This document shows positions 1-5,881 of a DNA stretch of 15,036 nucleotides, piece after piece (positions within the stretch are counted from its first letter, which is position 1; the number at the start of each line of letters is the position of its first letter). This DNA comes from DATJXG01 sp035500455. GTDB taxonomy: Bacteria > Acidobacteriota > Terriglobia > Terriglobales > Acidobacteriaceae. The notes beneath the pieces were generated by a model, which made no database searches, was not told the DNA's origin, and saw only the letters and a program-made list of their open reading frames with translations. The stretch is from assembly GCA_035500455.1 (NCBI GenBank), contig DATJXG010000449.1, positions 1-15,036 of the forward strand. Reading direction: 5' to 3'. The translations under genes were made by a program, and so were the position numbers.

Positions 1-54
1 GATTATCTCTATCTGTTCACGCAGGCCAAGTCGGTGGGCGAAAAGAAGCGGTGA
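1..54 (+). CDS. C-terminal end of an unidentified gene (partial)
   Basis: The first 54 bases read as one open frame ending in TGA at 52-54, with a tail of 17 residues, DYLYLFTQAKSVGEKKR. A lysine-rich, hydrophilic end after an aromatic stretch is plausible for a real protein terminus. The fragment is too short to name a family. It could be a chance open frame, because the start and almost all of the gene lie outside the window. Confidence 0.35.
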   Translation, partial: DYLYLFTQAKSVGEKKR

Positions 55-96
55 TGGTCCCTACTTAACACTGATGGCCGCTGCTAGAGGATTTTC

Positions 97-117
97 ATCC
101 CGAGCGAAGCGAGGGAT
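97..117. repeat. Imperfect palindrome with GCGAAGC core, likely dispersed intergenic repeat
   Basis: The 21 bases pair ATCCC with GGGAT, then form two opposed G-A mismatches, then close as the GC-GAA-GC mini-hairpin. It lies just downstream of the SDR gene and beyond the end of the left-edge fragment. The wording resembles short palindromic elements scattered between genes in acidobacterial genomes, which is from memory. No second copy occurs in this window. There is no T-run, so it is not a classical terminator. Confidence 0.5.
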
Positions 118-197
118 CTCGGTTCTTGCCTCCGCCACCCATATCGCCGACGCAGGCAAATTCCGGTGGGGCACCGGCCGCAAACCAGCGCCCAACT

Positions 198-929
198 TTA
201 GCTCATGTACCAGCCGCCGTTGACGTTAATAGTCTGCCCGGTAATGTAGCCGTTGCGCGCCAGCACCACCACCACTGAACTCACATCTTCCACTTCCCCG
301 AAATGGCCAACCGGAATTACGTCGGGCGTGGCGCGCGGATTCGCCAACACCATATCCGTCTTCACCAGCGCCGGCGCAACCGCGTTGGCGGTGATCCCAT
401 CTTTCGCAAGCAGCGCGGCATAGGAGTGGGTCAAGCCGATCATTCCGGCTTTCGACGACGCATAATGCGGGCCCACCACGCCGCCGGTTTGCGCGGCGAC
501 GGAAGAGATATTGATGATCCGGCCCCAGCGCTGGCGGCGCATCGCAGGCACGACTGCCTGCGTCATCAGAAACGCTGATTTCAGATTAATGTCGATGATC
601 TCGTCCCAATCGGCTTCCGTGATTTCTTCCAGCTTCTGCGGACGCGAGATGCCGGCATTGTTCACCAGAATGCTCACCTCGCCCAATTCCTTCGCGACTC
701 GCTGAACCATCGCATGGACCTGGACTGCTTGCGAAACATCCGACTGTACGGTGGTTGCCCGCCGGCCATGGGCTCGAATCTTGGTGGCCACCTCTTCCGC
801 TTCGCTAATCCGCGAGCGAAAGTTCAGCGCGATGTCGCATCCTGCTTCGGCCAGCGCCAGCGAGACGGCCGCGCCAATGCCACGACTGCCTCCGCTCACC
901 AGCGCTATCCTGCCCTGTAGAGTATCCAT
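198..929 (-). CDS. fabG: FabG-type short-chain dehydrogenase/reductase
   Basis: A 243-residue NAD(P)H-dependent oxidoreductase of the classical SDR family. It most resembles 3-oxoacyl-ACP reductase (fatty acid elongation) or acetoacetyl-CoA reductase. Visible motifs are the cofactor glycine loop SGGSRGIG at 12-19, NNAG at 90-93, N115 in DINLKS, and the catalytic set S143, Y156, K160 in HYASSK. The C-terminus ITGQTINVNGGWYMS is typical of FabG and PhaB. I chose ATG at 929 because it gives the usual family length and begins just before the Rossmann strand. The open frame continues upstream without a stop to an ATG at 1160, which has a much better Shine-Dalgarno; see findings. It stands alone on the minus strand, with no fatty-acid genes beside it. 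Substrate is not decided by sequence: the family is certain, the gene symbol only probable. Confidence 0.85.
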   Translation of the reverse strand: MDTLQGRIALVSGGSRGIGAAVSLALAEAGCDIALNFRSRISEAEEVATKIRAHGRRATTVQSDVSQAVQVHAMVQRVAKELGEVSILVNNAGISRPQKLEEITEADWDEIIDINLKSAFLMTQAVVPAMRRQRWGRIINISSVAAQTGGVVGPHYASSKAGMIGLTHSYAALLAKDGITANAVAPALVKTDMVLANPRATPDVIPVGHFGEVEDVSSVVVVLARNGYITGQTINVNGGWYMS

Positions 930-1222
930 GTCGAGTCCGTCTTTCCTTCGGGCCGAGTGTATCGCACTTCCGGGGGTTGGCCTTCCGTCAAGGCCGGAAA
1001 CCTCAACACGCCGAGAACGCTGAGAACTGCCGCCGAGGGTGGCTTCAGCTCCAGCTTGATCTTCGAAGCTTGACGAGTTTGGTTCGTCACCGCCTGATTT
1101 GTAACCACGGTAACTACCCGCCTGAGTCGCACCTGATGGAAACTGCCAATCGTTAATCATTCCCGCGCTCCTCCAGCGGTGTCCCGGTGAGTGCGGCGTC
1201 TTGATTGGGAGATGTTTAAAAC
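930..1222. other. Divergent intergenic region between SDR and Hcp-like genes
   Basis: About 290 bases separate the two divergent genes if the SDR starts at 929. The stretch 930-1160 remains open in the SDR frame but translates to a low-complexity, serine/glycine/arginine-rich sequence with no recognisable domain. A strong Shine-Dalgarno GGAGGAG on the minus strand (1168-1174) sits 7 bases before ATG at 1160. A small hairpin, GGCCTT (979-984) with AAGGCC (990-995), lies near the SDR. I could not identify a convincing promoter for either gene. Confidence 0.4.
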
Positions 1223-1696
1223 ATGAAGAAGCTCATCCTGTTTGTTCTGCCATTCATTTTCTGTGCAGCTGCGCTGGCCCAGAACGGACCCTTCGGCCGC
1301 CAACGGTCCACTATTACCATCTCCATGGACGGCCTAAACTGCACCACGCAGCTGGGCGCCGGCATTTTCCCCGCCCTTACCTGGTCGTTCACCGCGACCG
1401 ACAACTTCAGTTCCACCGGCGGCAGTGGAGCCGAAGAAGGTAAGGTGACGAACGCCGTGACCATGACCAAGCGTGCCGACAACTGCACCGCAAGCCTGTT
1501 TGAGGCCGGAATCGAAGGCAAAACCTTCCAGCACGTGATCATTACCCAGCAGGATGCGCGAGGCAGGTCGATCAAAGTTACACTCACCGACGTTCTTCTC
1601 TCCAGCTATCAGTTGCAGGGTGAGCAGGCGGAGTCCCGTCCCACAGAGCAAATCTCGTTCGTCTTTGAAAAGGTGCAGGTAGTGTTCTCGCTGTAA
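1223..1696 (+). CDS. Exported Hcp-like (PF05638-type) beta-barrel protein
   Basis: A 157-residue protein that starts with a Sec-type signal peptide: MKK, a hydrophobic core at residues 4-18, and a likely cleavage site after ALA at 17-19. The mature part resembles the Hcp/DUF796 tube-protein pattern. It has a strand near ITISMDGL (31-38), then F-x-x-T-D, then a K-x-x-D-x-x-x-x-x-L-F-x-A-x-x-x-G motif (83-99), then V-x-I strands at 104-121, a V-L-L-S-S-Y turn (124-129), and P-x-E-Q-I-S-F-x-F-x-K near the end. Two cysteines (C40 and C88), each in an N-C-T context, could form a disulfide in the periplasm. A GGGAGA Shine-Dalgarno lies about 11 bases before ATG. No other type VI secretion gene is nearby, so a role as a T6SS tube is doubtful. 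Function is unknown; the family call rests on pattern only. Confidence 0.7.
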   Translation: MKKLILFVLPFIFCAAALAQNGPFGRQRSTITISMDGLNCTTQLGAGIFPALTWSFTATDNFSSTGGSGAEEGKVTNAVTMTKRADNCTASLFEAGIEGKTFQHVIITQQDARGRSIKVTLTDVLLSSYQLQGEQAESRPTEQISFVFEKVQVVFSL

Positions 1697-1745
1697 AGTA
1701 TTTTTGTGAATGCATCTGAACCGGAATTGAGCCAACAGGCCAAGC

Positions 1746-1774
1746 TGTTGAACCTTTCGGCCCGCGCATATAAT
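1746..1774 (+). promoter_or_regulatory. Promoter of qor, probably giving a leaderless mRNA
   Basis: A perfect -10 hexamer TATAAT is at 1769-1774. Upstream is TGTTGA at 1746-1751 with a 17-base spacer, or TTGAAC at 1748-1753 with a 15-base spacer. The expected transcription start, about 7 bases past the -10, is near 1781, only a few bases before the ATG at 1785. No Shine-Dalgarno lies between them. The geometry is that of leaderless genes. Confidence 0.6.
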
Positions 1775-1784
1775 CCAACGTAGT

Positions 1785-2753
1785 ATGAAAGCCATTCAAG
1801 TGAGCCAACCGGGCGGACCGGAGGCTCTGCAGTTTGTGGAACTGCCCCCGCCGCAACCCAAGACCAACGAGGCGCTAGTGAAAATTACAGCCTCGGGCGT
1901 CAACTTCATCGATGTGTACTACCGCGAAGGCCGCTATAAAGCGGCCCTGCCGCTCATTGATGGGCAGGAAGCGGCCGGTGTGGTGGAGTCTGTGGGAGCG
2001 GAAGCAAAATCAGTCAAGCCGGGCGATCGCGTGGCCTGGACGATGATTCTTGGGACGTACGCGGAGTACGCCGCCGTGCCCGCCGATCGCCTGGTCTCGA
2101 TTCCTCGCGGCGTGGGTGCGCAGGAAGCTGCAGCGGTCATGCTGCAGGGGATGACGGCGCATTACCTCACCCATGACACCTTCAAGCTGAAAGCCGGCGA
2201 TACAGCGTTGATCCATGCCGCAGCCGGCGGCGTTGGCCTGCTGCTGGTGCAGATGGCGCACAACCTGGGAGGGCGGGTAATCGCGACTGTATCGACAGAA
2301 GAGAAGGCTAAGCTGGCGCGGGAGGCGGGAGCCGACGAGGTAATCCTCTACACGCAGACTGATTTCGAGACCGAAACCAGGCGCCTCACCGGAGGCAAGG
2401 GCGTCGATGTAGTGTACGACTCGGTAGGAAAAACTACGTTTGAAAAGGGCCTCAACATTTTGCGACCCCGAGGGACGATGGCGCTGTTCGGGGCGTCGAG
2501 CGGCGCGGTGGCTCCGGTTGATCCCATTCTGCTGTCGCAGAAGGGCTCGTTGTTTCTTACTCGGCCCACCCTGGCGCACCACATCGCATCCCGGGAAGAC
2601 CTGGAAGCCCGCTCGGCGGCAGTGTTCGGCATGATCGCGGCAGGTACGCTCAAGCTGCGCATCGAGCACAAGTATCCCCTCGCCGAAGCGCAGCAGGCCC
2701 ACCGCGACCTCGAAGGCCGCAAAACCACGGGTAAGTTACTGCTGATTCCGTAA
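1785..2753 (+). CDS. qor: Zinc-independent NADPH:quinone oxidoreductase (MDR superfamily)
   Basis: A 322-residue cytosolic enzyme of the medium-chain dehydrogenase/reductase superfamily, quinone oxidoreductase (Qor) branch, which reduces quinones or other enones with NADPH. The N-terminal GroES-like domain carries SGVNFIDVYYREG (37-49) and DGQEAAGVVESVG (59-71). The Rossmann domain carries AAAGGVG (145-151), the usual nucleotide-binding variant of this branch, then IATVSTEEK and the D-V-V-Y-D-S-V-G signature (208-215). The C-terminus EGRKTTGKLLLIP is also typical. Zinc ligands of alcohol dehydrogenases are absent, as expected. The length matches E. coli Qor (about 327). The gene is monocistronic, followed by a convergent gene 77 bases on. 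Family is certain; the physiological substrate is not. Confidence 0.93.
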   Translation: MKAIQVSQPGGPEALQFVELPPPQPKTNEALVKITASGVNFIDVYYREGRYKAALPLIDGQEAAGVVESVGAEAKSVKPGDRVAWTMILGTYAEYAAVPADRLVSIPRGVGAQEAAAVMLQGMTAHYLTHDTFKLKAGDTALIHAAAGGVGLLLVQMAHNLGGRVIATVSTEEKAKLAREAGADEVILYTQTDFETETRRLTGGKGVDVVYDSVGKTTFEKGLNILRPRGTMALFGASSGAVAPVDPILLSQKGSLFLTRPTLAHHIASREDLEARSAAVFGMIAAGTLKLRIEHKYPLAEAQQAHRDLEGRKTTGKLLLIP

Positions 2754-2830
2754 GGCGCAGCGCGTACTGGTGCCAGCGTGAGACCTCTCCACAAACGGTG
2801 TCCGGACGATCACCTCCCTGGTTCTCTTTG

Positions 2831-3493
2831 TCACTTGCGGCTGCGCGAATACTCTGCCACGTAGGCCGGCACCGCACTAGAGGGGTCAAGCCGGGGATCG
2901 TTGATGGGCGCGCCCGGCACGGTTTCCAGTGGAATCACGCCAGCCCAGGTTGGAAAGGCGTAGTCCTCCTCGTCGTCAATCGGCGGCCCCTGGCGCACCT
3001 TGCAGGAAAATTCCTGTATCGGCAGACGCACAAGCATCGTAGCTTTGAGTTCCTGCTGATTGGGCGGGCGGACATCGCTCCATCGCCCGGGCAGAATGTG
3101 TTCTGAGAGCGCCTGCAGCGCGTGCAGCTTATCGGCGGGATCGTCCACGGCTGTCGCCGTCCCCAACACCACCACCGAGCGGTAGTTCATGGAATGATTG
3201 AAAATGGAGCGCGCCAGAACCAGGCCATCAAGCAGCGTCACGGTTACGCAAACTGGAATGCCGTGTTCGATGCCGCGCAGCATGCGGCTGGCGGACGAGC
3301 CATGTATGTACAGGTCGTCGTTTTTGCGCCCGTAGCTGGTAGGGATGACGAAGGGCTGGCCTTCGGCCACAAAACCGACGTGGCAAATGAACCCTTCATC
3401 GAGGATGGCGTAGGCGGTAGCACGGTCGTAAACCCCGCGATGCGGCTCGCGGATGACGCGGGTGCGCGCGCTGGGTGCATCGGATGCGGACAT
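2831..3493 (-). CDS. PPOX/Nim-like flavin-nucleotide-binding protein
   Basis: A 220-residue protein of the pyridoxamine 5'-phosphate oxidase-like split-barrel superfamily, closest in pattern to the NimA/COG3467 group that binds FMN. Visible blocks are ICHVGFVAEGQPFVIPTSYGR (about 35-55), DDLYIHGSSASRML, CVTVTLLDGLVLARS, SMNYRSVVVLGTA and, near the C-terminus, PPIDDEEDYAFPTWAGVIPL. These are the barrel strands and FMN-phosphate contacts expected in the family. AGGAG lies about 10 bases before ATG at 3493, supporting the start. Members are general flavin reductases or are uncharacterised, so no substrate is assigned. It is convergent with qor, and lies 190 bases downstream of the biotin carrier gene on the same strand; that gap shows only a weak hairpin (3658-3671). 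Confidence 0.85.
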   Translation of the reverse strand: MSASDAPSARTRVIREPHRGVYDRATAYAILDEGFICHVGFVAEGQPFVIPTSYGRKNDDLYIHGSSASRMLRGIEHGIPVCVTVTLLDGLVLARSIFNHSMNYRSVVVLGTATAVDDPADKLHALQALSEHILPGRWSDVRPPNQQELKATMLVRLPIQEFSCKVRQGPPIDDEEDYAFPTWAGVIPLETVPGAPINDPRLDPSSAVPAYVAEYSRSRK

Positions 3494-3683
3494 GCGAGAC
3501 AGGCTCCTGGCAGTCGCGAAGAATCAAGGCAAATGGAGAGTGTAGCAGGTGTGGTTTGGGCGCCCCGGCCGCATGCGGTAGCGGACCAAAGTTGGCCCGT
3601 AGACCAAGTAAATTTGAAGATGTCCGGATCATGCACAGGTCTGTTGGCCTCACAGGGGAGCGCGTCCGCTCTACACATGCAAC

Positions 3684-4181
3684 CTACTCCACGATTGCCA
3701 ACACCTCGCCCGCATTCACGCTGGCGCCGACGGTTGCCATCAACTTCTGCACCGTTCCCTTCTTGGGCGACTTGAGTTCGTTCTGCATCTTCATGGCTTC
3801 CACCACCAGCAGGCCCTGCCCGGCTTCCACTTCAGATCTTTCCTCCACCAGCAGGCGCACCACTTTCCCCGGCATGGAGGCAACCAGCTTTTTCGGCCCG
3901 CTCTCAGCTCCCGCATCACCCCTGCGACTGCGCAACGAGCGCGGGTCGCTCACCTCGGCGGCGTAGCGCGCGCTTCCCACCCAGATATGAATGCCCTCGG
4001 GCGAGCGTTCCCGTTTAATTTCGTAGGATACGCCGGCAACGATCAGGGAGAGCACATCGCGCCGCGGCACTACCGCGTCCACCAGAAGTTCACGGCCATC
4101 CAGAATGCAGCGCCAACCTCCCTCGGACTCTTGCAACTCCAGGCGGTGGCGGCGTCCGTCGATGGTGATGTCGTAGTTCAT
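3684..4181 (-). CDS. Biotin carboxyl-carrier protein of an acyl-CoA carboxylase
   Basis: A 165-residue protein whose last 70 residues form a biotinyl domain. It has MPGKVVRLLVEERSEVEAGQ, then EAMKM at 128-132 with the biotin-accepting lysine K131 at the standard distance (34 residues) from the C-terminus. Residues 1-95 are not the Ala/Pro linker of E. coli AccB. They are beta-rich (YDITIDGRRHRLEL, VSYEIKRER, GSARYAAEVSDPR) and recall the BT linker domain that precedes the carrier domain in propionyl- or methylcrotonyl-CoA carboxylase alpha subunits. ATG at 4181 is chosen by analogy; an in-frame TTG at 4211 would add 10 residues. Neither start has a good Shine-Dalgarno. It lies just downstream of the biotin carboxylase on the same strand, so the two almost certainly work together: the carboxylase charges this biotin, and a carboxyltransferase encoded elsewhere would use it. 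Confidence 0.88.
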   Translation of the reverse strand: MNYDITIDGRRHRLELQESEGGWRCILDGRELLVDAVVPRRDVLSLIVAGVSYEIKRERSPEGIHIWVGSARYAAEVSDPRSLRSRRGDAGAESGPKKLVASMPGKVVRLLVEERSEVEAGQGLLVVEAMKMQNELKSPKKGTVQKLMATVGASVNAGEVLAIVE

Positions 4182-4218
4182 CTCGAAAGGCGTACCCGAC
4201 GTTCGAAACAATTACCTG

Positions 4219-4240
4219 CCCGACAGCGAGGCTGATCGGG
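4219..4240 (-). other. Hairpin in the accC to biotin-carrier spacer
   Basis: CCCGACAGC (4219-4227) and GCTGATCGGG (4231-4240) form a 9-pair stem with one bulged base and a GAG loop. It sits about 38 bases upstream of the carrier gene ATG. No T-run follows on the minus strand, so it is not a terminator. It could stabilise or process the shared mRNA, or be incidental. Confidence 0.45.
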
Positions 4241-4296
4241 AAGGATCTGGTCGTTTAAAAGAAAACAGTTCTCAGCTCCCGGACTTTAGTTCTCCA

Positions 4297-5829
4297 TCAT
4301 TGCAGCGCTTCCAGCTTCGCCGCTTTCTTCCAGGAAGACGTTGATCCATCTACGGCCACTACCTTCTTCTCATCCGAAGTAATTGCGGGATCGAGCACAG
4401 CGAATAATCCCGCCGCGATAGCCGCAACCTCAGCCGAACTTTCCGCCTCTCCCTCGCGCGTGGAACCCAAGAGCCGGTCCAGATAGCCAGTATCCATGCG
4501 GCCTTCGCGGAAACTGGCATCGGTAAGAATGCGCCGGAACAATGAGAGGTTTGTCTTGATGCCGGCGACAAAATACTCGTCCAGCGCCCGCAGCAGACGG
4601 GAAATCGCCAGTTGCCGGTCGCTGCCGTAGGCGATCAGCTTGGCCAGCATCGGATCGTAATCGATGGGAACGGTCCAACCTTCGTAAATTCCGCCATCCA
4701 CGCGGATGCCCGGTCCGGCCGGCGAGAGTAGCGCACTGATCTTTCCCGGGCTGGGGAAGAAATTGTTGTCCGGATCCTCGGCGTAGATGCGGCATTCCAT
4801 CGCATGGCCGCGCAGAGTCACGTCCTGCTGCGCGAATGGCATCCTCTCACCGGCGGCGATGCGAATCTGCAAGTGGACCAGGTCGAGGCCGGTGATCAGT
4901 TCGGTCACGGGATGCTCCACCTGCAGGCGTGTATTCATTTCGAGGAAGTAGAAATTTCTCTCCTGGTCGAGCAGAAACTCGACGGTGCCGGCGTTCGTAT
5001 AACCGGCGGTCTGCGCGACGCGCACTGCGACCGCGCCCATGCGCCGCCGCAAATCCTCATCCATCACGGGAGATGGAGCCTCCTCGATCACCTTCTGGTG
5101 GCGGCGCTGAATGGAGCACTCGCGCTCGCCGATATATACGGTGTTGCCATGCTCGTCGGCCAGAATCTGAATCTCGACGTGCCGGGGATTCAGAATGGCC
5201 TTCTCCAGGTAAACCTCCCCGTTCCCGAATGCCCGCAGCGCCTCGCTTTGCGCCGCTTCCAGCGCGGAATTGAGTTCTTCGCGCGATTGCACCAGCCGCA
5301 TGCCTTTGCCGCCTCCGCCGGCGGCCGCTTTCAGCAGGATGGGATAGCCGATTGCGGCTGCAGACGACTCAGCGTCAGCCGCCGTCCGCAACCCGCTCGA
5401 GGTGCCTGGAACGAGCGGCACTCCGTACTTTTCCGCCTGTTGGCGCGCGCGAGTCTTGGAGCCCACTTTTTCCATCGAAGCCGGGGTGGGGCCGATGAAC
5501 TTCAGGCCGGCATCGGAGCAAGCCTGGGCGAATCCCGCATTTTCGGAAAGAAAGCCGTAGCCGGGATGGACCGCGTCCGCGCCGCTGCGCCGGGCGGCGT
5601 CAATCATCTTTCCAATGTTGAGATACGATTCGGAAGCGGCTGCCGGGCCGATATGGTAAGCCTCATCCGCTTTGCGAACGTGCAGCGAGGCGCGATCCGC
5701 GTCGGAGTACACCGCAACCGACGCAATGCCCATCTCGCGGCAGGCGCGCGCCACGCGCACCGCAATCTCTCCCCGGTTGGCGATGAGGATTTTCTTGAAC
5801 ACAGGGCTGTTGGCAGACAGCCTGCCCAT
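4297..5829 (-). CDS. accC: Biotin carboxylase (AccC-type), acyl-CoA carboxylase
   Basis: A 510-residue cytosolic ATP-grasp enzyme that carboxylates the biotin of the carrier protein using ATP and bicarbonate. The N-terminal domain opens with FKKILIANRGEIAVRV (11-26) and has HPGYGFLSEN (88-97). The ATP-grasp domain has the glycine loop GGGGKGM (171-177), GERECSIQRRHQKVIEEAPS (234-253), and EMNTRLQVEH (297-306), which holds the catalytic Arg (R301) and Glu (E305). The C-terminal domain ends around 455, after GRMDTGYLDRLL. A further 55 residues follow, longer than E. coli AccC (449) and more like the acyl-CoA carboxylase alpha-subunit type. A GTG at 5802 (protein starting VFKKIL) is an alternative start closer to the family norm; neither start has a clear Shine-Dalgarno. 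It is divergent from the glycosyltransferase with about 52 bases between. Biotin carboxylase is certain; whether the substrate is acetyl-, propionyl- or another CoA is not. Confidence 0.93.
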   Translation of the reverse strand: MGRLSANSPVFKKILIANRGEIAVRVARACREMGIASVAVYSDADRASLHVRKADEAYHIGPAAASESYLNIGKMIDAARRSGADAVHPGYGFLSENAGFAQACSDAGLKFIGPTPASMEKVGSKTRARQQAEKYGVPLVPGTSSGLRTAADAESSAAAIGYPILLKAAAGGGGKGMRLVQSREELNSALEAAQSEALRAFGNGEVYLEKAILNPRHVEIQILADEHGNTVYIGERECSIQRRHQKVIEEAPSPVMDEDLRRRMGAVAVRVAQTAGYTNAGTVEFLLDQERNFYFLEMNTRLQVEHPVTELITGLDLVHLQIRIAAGERMPFAQQDVTLRGHAMECRIYAEDPDNNFFPSPGKISALLSPAGPGIRVDGGIYEGWTVPIDYDPMLAKLIAYGSDRQLAISRLLRALDEYFVAGIKTNLSLFRRILTDASFREGRMDTGYLDRLLGSTREGEAESSAEVAAIAAGLFAVLDPAITSDEKKVVAVDGSTSSWKKAAKLEALQ

Positions 5830-5881
5830 TTTACCCGGAGATGGGTTTCGCGACGGACTTTCGCGTTACCATGACCTCACA

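Noticed and set aside
3494..3683. Possible small gene or RNA in the gap after the biotin-carrier gene
   Set aside because: Only a 5-bp hairpin (3658-3671) with no T-run is seen, and no tRNA-like cloverleaf or coding pattern.
4804..5874. Long open frame (356 codons) on the plus strand opposite accC
   Set aside because: It lies wholly antisense to a well-supported biotin carboxylase, and its translation shows no domain. It is the expected shadow of GC-rich coding DNA.
5672..5881. Upstream start for the glycosyltransferase at 5672
   Set aside because: It would overlap about 160 bases of accC in antisense and would add a segment with no signal or membrane character before the first helix.
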